A stretch of DNA of 64,000 nt. It comes from Fragilariopsis cylindrus CCMP1102 (lineage: Eukaryota > Bacillariophyta > Bacillariophyceae > Bacillariales > Bacillariaceae). The stretch is taken from contig FMBT01000400.1 of the NCBI GenBank assembly GCA_900095095.1, positions 1-64,000 on the forward strand. Direction: 5' to 3'. Shown here piece by piece: positions 31,153 to 42,935 of the stretch. The notes under the pieces are model-generated. The model was not told the DNA's origin and did not search any database. It saw only the letters and a program-made list of their open reading frames with translations. The translations under genes were made by a program, and so were the position numbers. How positions within the stretch are numbered: the first letter of the stretch is position 1; the number at the start of each line of letters is the position of its first letter.

Positions 31153-32673
31153 TTATTCTGGTTTCACCAGGAGCCGGCTCATCAACTCATTGCGGTACAT
31201 AGCAAGACTTTCGTCCTTGATCAAGTCCTCTGGACTGCCGCCTTTGAACACCCCTTTCTCCGGATTCTTGTAATGATGTATGTACAACTGGCTGGATGGG
31301 TCTAACTTGATATCGACCTTTTTATGCTCTCCCTTGGTGCCATGAACGTCAAGATAATTTACCAGCTTTGCGTTTACCACCAGTTTCTGTCGATCTGTGC
31401 CTATTGTACTGTTTTTAATCCACACGTAGTCGATCAATAACGGATGTTGCGTGTCATTTGGACTGCTGGGATTCTTCCCATATGGCCTGGATTTCATTAT
31501 TAGAGAACTAATCTCGGCATTGTTAAAAGTGGAGGATTCGTCCAAGAGCTTGCCCAAGAACTTTGGCAGAGAGCTATTTGGCGGCATGACATGAATGTAT
31601 TCGTCTACGTCGTGAGTGGTGATCCAGTCAAAGTTTAGTCGTTTGGCATGTTGCAAACAGTGAGTGTTTATCAGTTCCTGGAAGAAGGGATATTGTTTCC
31701 AATACACGCCATGGTTAAGGTCTGATCGATTATGCTCTTTTATCACTTCAAGGTGGTTACAGAGACAATAGTCAAATGGAATATAAGTCACATAAGGGCG
31801 TTGCGGTAAAAGACTCAAATCATTCCATTCTTCATTCACGTATACAAAAAAGTGATCAACGCCAATCATACGATGGTACTCAATCCATTGGTCGACAATA
31901 GCCCGGTTGTTCTCTCCTCGAATCGAAGTGCATACCCCCAACCTAGGTTGTTGGGTTGCTGGTTTGCGTCCTTTTGTATCGGAAATTTTGGGGAGTAGAT
32001 TTTTTTCCTTCATGTATCTCAGTTCGTCACATCTTTGATAGGGTGTGGTGTTATAAGACTGATAATTATGCTCACCCCCAGAGCCTTTTGTTGTCAAGGT
32101 CAATGTGTGAAGGGTAGTGTTTGCTGCTTTGCACTGAACAATCATTGTCCTTACCTTTTTATTTCTCCGAAGTATCGTTGCATCCTGATTGTTGTTGCAT
32201 TTCCAACTTGGCGCATTTTCAAGCCGCCCTGCATTATATTCTGAAATATGCGAAACTTGAAATATGGCGCGATAAAACTGGTCATCAAATTGAATGACGT
32301 CGACTAAGATGGGGATATCCTTCGAGATCCACTCGTCTATTTTAATCTTCTGCTCTTCCTGTAGATCAAGTTGGCAGGAAGCAATGACATCATTGCTGCC
32401 CGCATATTTTGGCAAATACGTCGGTATGCTGATCATTGGCTTCGATAACTTGACAGCAGGCGCAAAAAAGAGCTTCGGCGATGATGATGTTGCCGTTAAA
32501 TAGGTATTCAGATCGACACCTTTCTGAAAATTAGCGTACAAAAAGATTGAAACGCACAGCAGCAGTGCTAGAATAGGCACTTGCTGTTTCCAATAACTGG
32601 CCGTTTGATGGTCGAGGTGCCCGTGCCTAAAGGCAATTCTACCAATTTGTTTCATGACCCTCCTTGTTGTCAC
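31153..32673 (-). CDS. GT92-family glycosyltransferase, type II membrane protein
   Basis: The 506-residue protein has a basic cytosolic tail, a membrane anchor at about residues 30-48 (VPILALLLCVSIFLYANF), a long stem and a GT92 (former DUF23) domain from about 245 to the end. Signature pieces are LGVCTSIRGENNRAIVDQWI, EYHRMIGVDHFFVYVN, the metal-binding-type HDVDEYIH near residue 354, and YIHHYKNPEKGVF near the C-terminus. Family members add galactose or related sugars to N-glycans or other cell-surface glycans in the Golgi. The frame is intact. A GT8-like gene lies 900 bp away in the divergent direction. Confidence 0.92.
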   Translation of the reverse strand: MTTRRVMKQIGRIAFRHGHLDHQTASYWKQQVPILALLLCVSIFLYANFQKGVDLNTYLTATSSSPKLFFAPAVKLSKPMISIPTYLPKYAGSNDVIASCQLDLQEEQKIKIDEWISKDIPILVDVIQFDDQFYRAIFQVSHISEYNAGRLENAPSWKCNNNQDATILRRNKKVRTMIVQCKAANTTLHTLTLTTKGSGGEHNYQSYNTTPYQRCDELRYMKEKNLLPKISDTKGRKPATQQPRLGVCTSIRGENNRAIVDQWIEYHRMIGVDHFFVYVNEEWNDLSLLPQRPYVTYIPFDYCLCNHLEVIKEHNRSDLNHGVYWKQYPFFQELINTHCLQHAKRLNFDWITTHDVDEYIHVMPPNSSLPKFLGKLLDESSTFNNAEISSLIMKSRPYGKNPSSPNDTQHPLLIDYVWIKNSTIGTDRQKLVVNAKLVNYLDVHGTKGEHKKVDIKLDPSSQLYIHHYKNPEKGVFKGGSPEDLIKDESLAMYRNELMSRLLVKPE

Positions 32674-33566
32674 TCTTGTTCCATTTAATGGCTATTGTGA
32701 TGTTATGTCTCGCAAATACCACGACAAGTAAAAACAAGCAAATAGCGTCAAGTAGACACTAAACCACCTACTACTCTTTCAAAGATTATGGGAAGCGAGG
32801 TATCGGATCTACTTGGTACCATTAGTTGGTACATTTTACTTGTGCACCTTAAGTGGACGGAATCGCCTGAGACACTGTTGGTAGTATTTATTGAAAGAAG
32901 GGTTTTATCCTTTTCAATCCAACTTGAACCAAGCTTTTAACCAATATATTATGCTTATTTTTATTTACGAATAATAGTAAGACCGCACTGAAGAAAGCGG
33001 ATGATCTCCAGTCCAAAGGGATGCTGGTCGAAGTGATGATTAAGCTTAGCTTTCTTTTGATATTTAACGTTTTATGTACAAACTGATAAAGTCGCGTTAC
33101 AGCAACGAATGATGTGATGGAAACACCTCTCATATTTTTACAGCTTGTGCGCGTTAATAGCACGACGAATCAAAATAAAACTCAACGGTTGCCAATATGA
33201 AGAGACTGTTTCCTCGATAAGTATGAGGAACTAGAACACATTGAAGACATCTGCAAATAGCTTATGAAAAGAGGAATACAACTGTATTGCCTTCTGAAAT
33301 TTGAGGAAATTGAAATATTAGGGGGGGCGGCCCGATTTCTATTTACGCAGTCTTAATTACATGTACTTACATCAAAATATTGAAGCGCTGTAACAAGCGC
33401 GACGCGATGAGGCGCCGTAACAAGCGCGACGCGATGAGATAAATCAATCAGTACTATATATTATTATTATATTATGGTACAGTAGTCGCATTGTTCGTGG
33501 TCAAATCAAGGGCTCTAACAAGCTTGGCGCAATGAAATAACTATAACTTTTAACAATGTTGAAGGG
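32674..33566. other. Divergent intergenic region between the GT92 and GT8-like genes
   Basis: No gene is seen. It holds a head-to-tail pair of a ~27-bp unit at 33386-33438 (core GTAACAAGCGCGACGCGATGAG), with a degenerate third version at about 33512-33537 (CTAACAAGCTTGGCGCAATGA). The unit is GC-rich in an otherwise AT-rich spacer. Confidence 0.6.
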
Positions 33567-34385
33567 ATGCTGCCAGAATGGAGACTGTTTTTGAAACATG
33601 CTCTAACAGCAAAGAATGATACGGCAGATGAATCGTCACGATCAGAGCTTGATGGACGTGTGGGGATTGGTGGCTATTTTCGTCTTTTTGCTCATGAAGT
33701 GATTATGCCTTATTCTTCTTCTGAACAATGTTCATTAGATGGTGGTGATAGGAGTGGTAAGTCATGTGACAATCGTGATTTAGAAGAAGCCGTATACATG
33801 GACACAGATGTTATTGTTATGGCAAACTTGAACGACCTGATGACTGCAACTCAACAAACTATATTGGCACGTGTAGAAAGGGTGGGACTCCCACGACCAC
33901 TATGGATTTGGAATGGAAATTCTGGGTTTGCTGTAATTGACTTAACGAACTACAATTATATGTGGCTACTGGCATCTCAAACTCCACGAGTGACCGCAGT
34001 ACCATTTAATTCTCCCAATATGAAACTACTCATACCAAAAAAGGAAAAAGGTCAGTATATTTTGCAATCAATAGCAGATAGGTATCCCAATGTAACAGCT
34101 AAGATAGCAATGCAATGGGATATCCATGTAGGACATGGTTATCGCCAGCTGCCACAAAAATTATTTGATGATGGAAGAGATGTTGGATTCCTTCGTTTTA
34201 CAGCACCTAGCCATTTTGGTGGTAACTTCATGGATTTAGGTGGTACTGATAAATGGTGTAAGTTTTCAAATAATTGCAATCATACTGATACTATTCCTGG
34301 AGGTGATATGGATAAGGTACGACGAACGTGGGGTTTAGCAGAATACTACACGAAACTTAAATGGGATTGGGCAATTATTAGGTGA
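33567..34385 (+). CDS. GT8-like glycosyltransferase, apparently lacking its N-terminal part
   Basis: The 272-residue frame contains GYFRLFAHEVIMPYSS, the metal-binding DxD block AVYMDTDVIVMANLNDLM, WIWNGNSGFAVIDLTN and a C-terminal WDIHVGHGYRQLP with a late FTAPSHFGGNF. This is the pattern of GT8/LARGE-type retaining glycosyltransferases. Normally about 100 residues of Rossmann fold and a membrane anchor come before the DxD block; here the frame begins shortly before it, with stops upstream. Either 5' exons were missed or the copy is truncated. The expected product is a Golgi sugar transferase; the acceptor is unknown. Confidence 0.7.
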   Translation: MLPEWRLFLKHALTAKNDTADESSRSELDGRVGIGGYFRLFAHEVIMPYSSSEQCSLDGGDRSGKSCDNRDLEEAVYMDTDVIVMANLNDLMTATQQTILARVERVGLPRPLWIWNGNSGFAVIDLTNYNYMWLLASQTPRVTAVPFNSPNMKLLIPKKEKGQYILQSIADRYPNVTAKIAMQWDIHVGHGYRQLPQKLFDDGRDVGFLRFTAPSHFGGNFMDLGGTDKWCKFSNNCNHTDTIPGGDMDKVRRTWGLAEYYTKLKWDWAIIR

Positions 34386-34845
34386 AAACAGGAATGTGTT
34401 GAAATACAATAAGAGAATCATGGAACCATCCGTATAGATGTGATAATTTAATAGGCAACGATAGACTGCAGTACATGTTGTATGGGATCTACCATTTATA
34501 CTTCCCCAATTTCTAGTAACGAAGACAATATTTACTGTATCTTTTTTAAACGTAATACTGTACAGTTATTATTATCACTTACTAAAAAAACCTAGTACAA
34601 ATCCTACGTAGAATCTACGTACCTTCAGCAATAGCTTCTCTGTTTTATTATCTTGACAATGATAATCAAGCCTAGTCCTATCCATTCAGGGTGGAGTTAT
34701 GAATCAGGCGAAGACCAATACGACGAAGGATCACTTGGATCTACAACTGACACGAAAGAACGGAAACAATAAACTGAAAAATCAGAAAATGGCCTGAATT
34801 TCGTTGCACTAAATTTAGCCGAAGTTGCTGGTACATCTAAGCCAA

Positions 34846-34906
<61 letters not shown>

Positions 34907-36072
34907 CGCACGCACGCAATATACGTATACATATACATACACATACACATACACATTCTCTCTCTCTTTCTCTCTCTCTCTCTGCATATTGATGCATATA
35001 CATGACCTCAATGTACCCATTATAGCTAGGAATGTTTTGCTTCTATTCAATGATGATTTGATTGTTTGTATGTTTGTTTTATTAGTGTCATGCTCTCAAA
35101 ATGTCAGCTTTCAATTGTCCATGGGAGAGGATTTTTGATTAGGTAGTAGTAGGTTAGTTTAGTCAATCAACATGACAATAATAAAAGGAAACAAGAACAC
35201 AATACCTTCTCTTTCAGCCTCCTTTTGTTTAATGAGATAGAGCGGCAGCTATTAAATAACAAGGTATTCAATCATTGGGTCAATTAACTATGTTGAAGAG
35301 AGGAGCAAAGCGGCAGCTTTTTAATAATAATAAGAGGTATATGTTGAAACTATTAGAAGTATTTATAGTATTCATTCGGAACTACGACAAGCAATTGAAT
35401 GAAGGAAGTTTATTATTATTTACTTAGCAATTATTTTGTAACGTCGCGACAGCATTAAATGATTACAATACTTCTTTCTATAACATCTTTGTGCTATAAC
35501 GTAATCCAGTAGGCCCATCAACAATGATTCCTTCGTAGTGATGACATCATTTTTCGCATTGTTCTTCGCTCATTCCAACTCGTTTACATTGAAATGCCAT
35601 GATTGCACAAATTGGATTGATTTGTATTCATTTATTTAACGTTCTTGTTATACAATTAAAGGAGGCAATTTTTCGTAAAAAGCAAGAGAAATCGGAAAAA
35701 TAAGTTTGATAAGAATAAAGAATTATGTATTCGCGTATGACGCGTGCAAAGTGTGAAATTAAGGAATGAATGATTATGATTCGCGCTATCTTACAGCATC
35801 ATTACTTATACAGATGTTGCGTCTAAACAAAGAATGTGATTCCTTACATTCTTTATGGTATAAAAAATCCAAAGCGACACACAGAGAAGGAAGCCATCAA
35901 CAGCTGTATTAATAGTACTGCGATTCTATCTACAAGAAGTCGCGTTCTTTATAGCTTTGTGGATATTCTTTTTTCACTCTTCCAAGTCACATTATTAATA
36001 TTTTCATTTCTTTCATGACACAAATCAAAACATCTTGTAACAACACACATCAAGCAAAAGAAAAGGAACGAT
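34386..36072. other. Intergenic region with a compound microsatellite
   Basis: A (TC)n-(CA)n-(CGCA)n-(TACACA)n-(TC)n compound microsatellite lies at about 34845-34983. A short duplicated word, AGCGGCAGCT followed by an A/T tract, occurs at about 35241 and 35309. I see no gene; the frames opened inside the microsatellite are artefacts. Confidence 0.7.
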
Positions 36073-37219
36073 ATGCTAGCACTATCATCAATGGATTATT
36101 CGAGGAAGATGAGGACGAGTACGGGTCTGCTGAGTGCACCTTCACAATTACCAGATCAAATTCTTGCTTTATCGGGAACAAGAATCAATAACAATAATGA
36201 TAATGATAATGATAACGAAAGTGGCAATGACAATAGTGGCAATGATAACGATAACGATAACGACAATCGCAACGGAAATAAGAAGGCAAGAAAGAATCAA
36301 TCACAACAACAACATCATAGTCGTTTAACGCAACCATTAAAATCTTTCCCATGGAAGTTATATACACTTTTAGAAAGATGTGAATATGAGAACAATAAGG
36401 TCTTATTAAGCAATGAGCAACAACCAACAATCGTTGAATGGTTACCAAGTGGAAAAGCATTTGTTATTTATAACGAGGGACGGTTTGCGAAAGAAATACT
36501 ATCAAATTTTTGTTTTGGTAATTCTACTACAACATCTAATACCACTAGACAAAACAAAGAAGGTGATGATAATACGGATGACAATAGTGCGTGTGCTACT
36601 CCTTTAGAAATTTTTCAAACGAATCTTCATTTATGGTACGTACGCATCCATTACATTTTGGCGAGACAAGATTGTCGTGTGGCGTGTTTGAATTGCACTT
36701 GTAGTGGCTTGCTTGCATTCTTTTTGTGATGTGACTCTTTGCTCAAGATCTTTCTCTTCTTCATGTTATATGTTATATATTTATTGTATTCTGTTCTATA
36801 TCATACATTGTAGGGGATTCAAAACAAGTCGAGTTATTGTATCAACTGGATACAATATTAGAAACAATGGTGGTAGTGAGAGTGGAAATTCGGATTCGGA
36901 TTCGAATTCGATTCTAAATCTTACCAAAATCAACAACGCCAATGCTCATAAGAATTCAATCACATTTATCACTAATGAAGCCGAAAATATTGAAAACAAC
37001 AGCAACAAAAATTGCGGTGACGGTGACGGTGGAGGTGTCAGTGACGACGTTTGCTGTGTTTGTTCCCATCCATTGTTCGCTAGAGGATTCCTATCTAAAT
37101 GTGAAGGTATGAAAATAATTGAACAACATCACAGTAGGAACAACAGCAGGAACAAACTGAAATCGAAAAATAAACCAGAAAACGAAACAAAGCGACAAAC
37201 AACACAATCCCTCTTTTAA
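36073..37219 (+). CDS. Heat shock factor (HSF)-type DNA-binding protein, two exons
   Basis: Exon 1 is 36073-36635, exon 2 36814-37219; the intron (36636-36813, GTACGT to TTGTAG) interrupts the Trp codon of LHLWGF. The joined protein is 322 residues. After an Asn/Asp-rich leader, the HSF domain runs from about residue 93: FPWKLYTLLERCEYE, IVEWLPSGKAFVIYNEGRFAKEIL, a Thr/Asn/Asp-rich insert of about 30 residues, then IFQTNLHLWGFKTSRV. The last block is the recognition helix, usually FVRQLNxYGF; here the invariant Arg is Thr and Gln is Asn. The usual HR-A/B coiled coil is missing, and the tail is acidic and Asn-rich with a CCVCSHP patch. Diatoms have large HSF families; this member may have altered DNA specificity or be decaying. 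Confidence 0.85.
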
Positions 37220-38352
37220 TTGATACATCATCATAATTTTCTCATCCAAATCATCTTATGTCATGGCAATAATACTATCAGTATGTAGAACACATACGCA
37301 TATTTTTTATAAATACTACAATATCATCATTAAAATACCTGCCTGCCTACCTAGTAGCTAGCTAGTTAGCTCCACTGCATGTACTATGTTATCGCTACTA
37401 GCTAGCTAGTAATAGCCGTTGTACAATCGAGCAATGCATGCGATCTAACTATAGCAATGACTCACTCGATCCGTAATCAAATATTGAATACCTCTATAAT
37501 ATGTATAAATCTGGTATAGAAATCATCGGGTACATTTTTCATATAACAAGCGTATACAGTATAAACCTTCCTCCAATGCAAACATAGTATTGCCTGTCAC
37601 AAAGCCCGTCAACAATATAGTGTATGTATTATATTATACTATATAAATGTATTTATGTTATTGGACAGGACAGGACAGGACAGGACAGGTAATATTCTAG
37701 CTATGTTACTATCCGCCTAGTAGAGGCGATGGTTTTTGTTACGAATCGAGAGTGTAAATAAGTGAGTCGCGTATCTACGGGACTGATTTCGCTTACGGGT
37801 AGGAAAACTTTTTCTTCATTGCCGCGCGCCATCTTTGAAGAATGAATTCAATCGAATGAATCAATCTACCGTAACGCCAATGAATCGAATCTGAATCATC
37901 GAATGAATAATCATCGAATCGAATGAATCGAATGATCGAATGGAATCAAATCAAATCAAATCGAATGAATCAATCAATCAATCAATCATGAATCTGAATC
38001 CTCAATCTCTCTTTTTTTACCGTAATGATGAGATTCAATCGATTCGTGATTCAAAAACACGACACGACGCACGCACGTACCATTCTTGATCCACGAATGA
38101 ATGAATTGATTATGCAGTCGACTTAACCCCCGTAACTGCCTATATCAAATCGGCGAAATAAGCAAAGTAAGTAATAATGCTAGAATAGCAACGGTCAAAA
38201 AAGCAAAGCAAAAACGAGAACGACAAAACGACATACAACACAACAGTTGAAAAACACGACTGTACAACTAACTGACTGTAAATTTTGAAATAGAGAAAGA
38301 AAGACGAAAGACAACTAAACTAGACAAGTTGTTGTTTATCGTATAAATTAAG
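37220..38352. other. Intergenic region with many short tandem words
   Basis: There is no gene. It contains GCTAGCTAG palindromes at about 37351-37410, a 5-unit GGACA tandem at about 37662-37689, and a dense field of AATCGAATGAATC words at about 37845-37990. It includes the promoter side of the next gene. Confidence 0.6.
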
Positions 38353-40184
38353 ATGAGTCTTCCTAATGACGATGACGACAACGATGAGAATAGACGACGA
38401 CAAAAGAATAATCATCATCCATGGAGGTCATCACCATACGGCGAAGGATGCGGCGAAGGAGACGACGACGAAGGCGTTGATGGAATATATCCAGATAAGA
38501 AACATGCTTCTTCTTCGCAGCAGCCTTCATCGTCACCTTTGAATAATAGTTTAGATGAGAACGATGAAAGTGGTGGTGACGAGAGAACAACAGCTGCAAC
38601 AAGTGTTGGAAGTATGATATCATTTACTGTCGTGGTTCAATACAAATGCGTCCATCGTCGTCACAGTCCGCACTACATTTAAACGCCTCCAATACCCTTA
38701 CAACGCACACCCAACGACATCAGCTGTAGCAACCGTTGCCCTTGACAGGCAATAATAATAGTGTTATCAATGTGAATAACACCGTGAATACTTACGATAC
38801 TGAACTTGTACGAGACATAACAGTAGAAGACAATTACAACGATTAGGAATTGCTACTGGTGTATCATTTTCATTCGTTATTTATTTATTAATTCCAACAG
38901 CATTATTATTGTCTATGATCTTATTTGGTATTGTATCTACATTTATCTATAATATTATACTGTATGGACAAAATGAACTACAAACTATAGTCAGAGGACA
39001 TGGGATTGGTACTCTACTCTTACCGACTGGAATCATGGAGACATTAACACAAACCTCCATCCATGATTTTTTAACAGATCCAACTGGATTTTTATATAGT
39101 GTCAATGAACATATACCGTATTTATTGATGTATATGATACCAGGATTGTCCGAAGAACAATTGAATGGTTATGTCCATCGTCTATCATTGAATCATCAAC
39201 AATTACTACGAAATGAACATGGTCTACTTGGATATTTTATTCATACTAGAAATAACTCAAACAATAGTGGCAACAACAACAACAACAACAATAGTTTGAT
39301 ATACGCTTTTTAATGGGTGATGAAGGATTAAGAGAACAACAACAACAACAACAGGATCAATTACATGATCAATCACAGCAAACTATAATTATGGCAGGTG
39401 GTAATAGTAATAGAAGAATTATGGATAGAGTTGGAGTTCTCGTCTCACCACCAACAACGATATCAGAAGGAATTAGTGTATCACCAAGTGAATTAGGAAA
39501 TGATGATGATCCAACAACAATAACGTCGCCGTCGTCTCCGTCCTCCGTCTCAATTTCAATCTGTACCTTCGATTCCTCCTCCTCCTCCTATGGCAGTTGT
39601 AAGACGTCAGTCATCCACAAGAAGAGTTGCAGAAGAAGAAGAAGTTGTTTTATTTGATGCTATTGGTACCGCAGTATCAAATTATTTGAATATTGCCTCC
39701 ACATCGATACGATCCAGTGTCAGAGAATCCACAACGAATGTATTGTATGGACCTATTTTTAGAGGAAGTATTGGTGTAACTGCTCTAGGATTAAGTATTG
39801 GTTCCTATGGATTATTTATATCTGGTACATATACTATAACACCATTCCTACAACCAACAATACATTTAATACAGAATACATTTACTAGTCTGTTGTCCAC
39901 TGTAATAGAAAATGGCGGTGGTCGAAGTACTGCTAATGGAAGTACTGGAAGTGGAAGTGGAGGTGGTTCATCATCATCGAGTAATAGTATAGGGTTCAAT
40001 AATTGGAATGATGATGCCATCGAGTGCATTATTAATTGGTACAACATCTGTTAGTTTTACAACTGCAGTTGTACTAGGATTATTTAGTATCAGTAGTCCC
40101 AGTACTGATTCTACTACTGATTCTACTACTACTACTACTACTACTACACAATCATCAAAGGTGATGAATACTAATACTAAATGA
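38353..40184 (+). pseudogene. Fragmented gene for a membrane protein, unknown family
   Basis: Protein-like sequence passes through several frames over 1.8 kb. It has a hydrophilic, Asp/Ser-rich start at 38353, a linker ending RDITVEDNYN, a hydrophobic pair of helices near 38850-38980 (ATGVSFSFVIYLLIPTALL), a folded-looking segment (PYLLMYMIPGLSEEQLNGYV), Gln/Asn runs, and from 39590 two or three more hydrophobic segments (GVTALGLSIGSYGLFIS; FTTAVVLGLFSIS). At least five single-base shifts separate the parts; one is a run of five T at 39307-39311, where a sixth T would rejoin SLIYAF to LMGDEG. No splice sites explain them. A decaying gene or locally poor sequence is likely; I do not recognise the protein. 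Confidence 0.55.
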
Positions 40185-40679
40185 TAAGTTCAGTAATCCA
40201 ACGAATGAATGAATGAATAGAACGAGAATGGTGGAACGGACGGACGGAATGAAGGTAAAAACAGATCAATACTATATTATATTATATTTAACGAGAGAAT
40301 TGACAATCAAGATGAAACCAATAGTAACAACACTCTTTTCTTTTTAGCTTAACAGAAAGAGTTTTTGGTGCTCCTCCAACGATTGAAGCGTCTGTATTCT
40401 TTTTCCGAAGTGAAAGTCGAAGTATATAATCTTGATAGGGATTGGAAACGATGCTATTCTTTTTGGACATAGAAGAAGCTTTAATAATGAGAGCTATAGA
40501 TAATGACAATAAGTGTAAAATTTAAGATATATTAATGTAAATGTAGTACTGTAACGTTAGATAGCTTCGCATAAAAAAGAATGTAGATGCCAGCTCGAGA
40601 CACTTGATTTCGCTTTTCTTCTAGTGGCATGTTGGAATACTGCTTCCTCTTAATTTCTTTTTCGTTTCCTGTATCTTGA
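40185..40679. other. Intergenic region with short repeats shared with 42366-42455
   Basis: Words at 40436-40475 (GATAGGGATTGGAAACGA then GCTATTCTTTTTGGACATA) and 40591-40630 (AGCTCGAGACACTTG then TTTCGCTTTTCTTCTA) recur, close together, at about 42366-42450 on the other side of the surface-protein gene. No gene is visible. Confidence 0.55.
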
Positions 40680-41714
40680 TTATGCAAGAAGAACGGCACC
40701 AACAAGACCAACAATAGTAACAACGAATGATGCAGTTGCACCACCAGCAGTTTGTAATGCAGTTGGTGCGTCATCTGATTTAACAATATCAGCAACAATA
40801 TCAAATTCTTGTACAGCATCAACTTCTTGAAGAACACGACCACTTGCACCAAGACGACGGCCAGTAGTGAAACCTAAGCTTGCAGTACCAGCACCGTTAA
40901 CTGGAATACCAGATTCATAAAATTGAGCATAAAGGATAGTGGAAAATGTATCGGTTCCAGCATCATATGATGTTAAACCATCTGTATTAGGTAATGCAAC
41001 TTGAGTGGTAGCTCCTAAAGGATTGTTGTTAGTCCAGGTGAAATCTGTGATTTCAGTAATTTCAACATCAGTACTAGATGGTGTTACCAGAACACAAATT
41101 AAAGAACCCTGTAGGAAGGCATTACCAGCACCAGTACCCTCTGTTCCGACACATAGTGCAGCATCGACGGTGTACGCTTGTTCTTGACTGCTTTCTGTCC
41201 TGTCCTTTTCTGCAACAGCAAAGGATGGAACTTCAAAACCACCCACCATGGTAATTGTTAATGTAACAACAGTTTCTGAGAAATTAACTTCATTGTCGCC
41301 AGCAAACAAACCATAACGGACACAGTATGAAAGTGTACCACCTCCATCATCACCTTCTGCAGTCCACAAAGGGGTTCCTGAAGCAGTTTTAGTATTCATA
41401 TCAACAGTAACAGTGGCTACTCCAGTATCAGTAGTACTATCTGCAAAAGTCATAGTCATATCGCCAACTGGAGATACTAAGTCTCCAACTACCTCACCAC
41501 CAGCATTCAAGGCGTAGGCATCTCCTTCACATTCACCAGCAGTCACTGAAGATTTCATGTTACTTAATGTCATCTCACTACCAATGCCAATGTAAGTGAA
41601 AGTGTATAAATCTCCCTCTTGAGCAGATTCACCAAGAGCAAGATTCCATTTCGTGGTTAGATCAGCTTGAACAGTGGCAACAGCGAGAGCAAGGAAGGTT
41701 AATGAAAGCTTCAT
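40680..41714 (-). CDS. Secreted, probably GPI-anchored cell-surface protein
   Basis: The 344-residue protein has a clear signal peptide (MKLSLTFLALAVATVQA), a beta-rich Thr/Gly/Asp body with few Cys, and a C-terminal hydrophobic stretch (FVVTIVGLVGAVLLA) ending at the stop after small residues (GGATAS), the layout of a GPI-attachment signal. Just before it lies GRRLGASGRVLQ, an RRL-type processing motif seen in diatom wall proteins. The block LSYCVRYGL followed by VNFSETVVTLTITMVGGF and QAYTVDAALC resembles a diatom family of abundant secreted proteins of unknown function, by recollection. The frame is intact. Imperfect ~220-bp tandem repeats lie in its upstream region. Confidence 0.8.
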   Translation of the reverse strand: MKLSLTFLALAVATVQADLTTKWNLALGESAQEGDLYTFTYIGIGSEMTLSNMKSSVTAGECEGDAYALNAGGEVVGDLVSPVGDMTMTFADSTTDTGVATVTVDMNTKTASGTPLWTAEGDDGGGTLSYCVRYGLFAGDNEVNFSETVVTLTITMVGGFEVPSFAVAEKDRTESSQEQAYTVDAALCVGTEGTGAGNAFLQGSLICVLVTPSSTDVEITEITDFTWTNNNPLGATTQVALPNTDGLTSYDAGTDTFSTILYAQFYESGIPVNGAGTASLGFTTGRRLGASGRVLQEVDAVQEFDIVADIVKSDDAPTALQTAGGATASFVVTIVGLVGAVLLA

Positions 41715-41907
41715 GATTGATGATTGATGATTTGATCTGATTTATTAATATTGTCTTATTTTAGAGAGTGTTCGAGTGTTGATCGAATTGTAAGTTGTGA
41801 GAAGATAGGTTGTTGCAGATACATCTTACCAATTTTACACACACTATCACTTACAACAAACAAGGACTTGTGAAAATTGACGATTGATGTATATAAAGTT
41901 GTGAGTC

Positions 41908-42450
41908 AGGAAAGTCGAAGCATGAAATCTGGATAGGCGTTTAACTTCCCTTTTCTTTTTGAAATACATACTGTTACATCCTTATTGTAATACTCCGTGA
42001 ATTTAGGAGATCAAAACAACAAGGAGGAAGTGGCATTCATTCTTTGTCGTGCGTCGTCTGTGATACAGGAAAATCGCGTTTAATCAGTGTGGGATGATAT
42101 TATATAATACTGAAGAATAAAGTGCTACAGGAAAGTCGAAGCATGCAATCCGGATAGGGAATTCACTTTCCTTTTTTCCTTGAAATACATAACGTTACAT
42201 CCTTATTGTAATACTCCGTGAATTTAGAGATCAAAACAACAAGGAGGAAGTGGCATTCATTCTTTGTCGTGCGTCATCGTGATACAGGAAAAGCGCGTTT
42301 AATTAGTTTGATATTATATAATACTGTATAATATAGTGTTCCAGGAAAGTCGAAGCATGCAATCTGGATAGGGATTGGAAACGAAGCTGTTCTTTTTGGG
42401 ACATAAAAGAATCAAGCTCGAGACACTTGCTTTCGCTTTTCTTCTACGGG
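41908..42450 (-). repeat. Tandem ~214-221-bp repeats upstream of the surface-protein gene
   Basis: Units start at 41908, 42129 and 42343 with AGGAAAGTCGAAGCATG. The first two are full and share TTGTAATACTCCGTGAATTTAG, AAAACAACAAGGAGGAAGTG and TCATTCTTTGTCGTGCGTC (all words within the unit). The third diverges after ~40 bases into the sequence also found at 40436-40630. A further piece (GAAATACATAACATTACATC to CCGTGAATTTAGGAGA) recurs at about 42565-42615. Position, about 200 bp upstream of a minus-strand start, suggests a duplicated promoter or mobile fragment. Confidence 0.75.
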
Positions 42451-42771
42451 TGGCATTAAAAAAAACAGATTTTTAGTTGAAAAATGACCCGATAATGCAG
42501 AATGACCGTGAATTCTGACAATTTACATATATGCCTTTTTTTTCTTACTTCCAATTTTTTTTTGAAATACATAACATTACATCCTTTTATTGTAATACTC
42601 CGTGAATTTAGGAGACGACAGATCCGAAGAATTAACGTACACGTTTGTTCTTCGTTTGTTCTTTTTGTAGCCACGTCATTTTTTTACAATTTACTAAAAA
42701 AAAAGTTTAAAAAACAGCTTCAAATACAACTAACGTTAATACACCACATTATTACGACCATAATATCATAA

Positions 42772-42927
42772 ACGAAACGAAACGAAACAACAAACCGAAC
42801 TGGAACTGGAACTAAACAAGACAAGAAGAAACGAAACGAAACGAAACGAAAAGAAACGAAAAGAAACGAAAAGAAACGAAAAGAAACGAAAAGAAACGAA
42901 AAGAAACGAAAAGAAACGAAAAGAAAT
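42772..42927 (+). repeat. AAACG / AAACGAAAAG tandem tract in the 5' leader of the TPR-like gene
   Basis: AAACG units near 42773-42789 are followed, from about 42830, by at least eight copies of a 10-bp unit (AAACGAAAAG). It ends nine bases before the ATG at 42936. A pure purine/C tract this close to the start may affect length polymorphism or translation. Confidence 0.85.
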
Positions 42928-42935
42928 CTAGAATC

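Noticed and set aside
34815-35050. Minus-strand frames of RE and CV repeats
   Set aside because: Pure translation of a compound CA/TC microsatellite.
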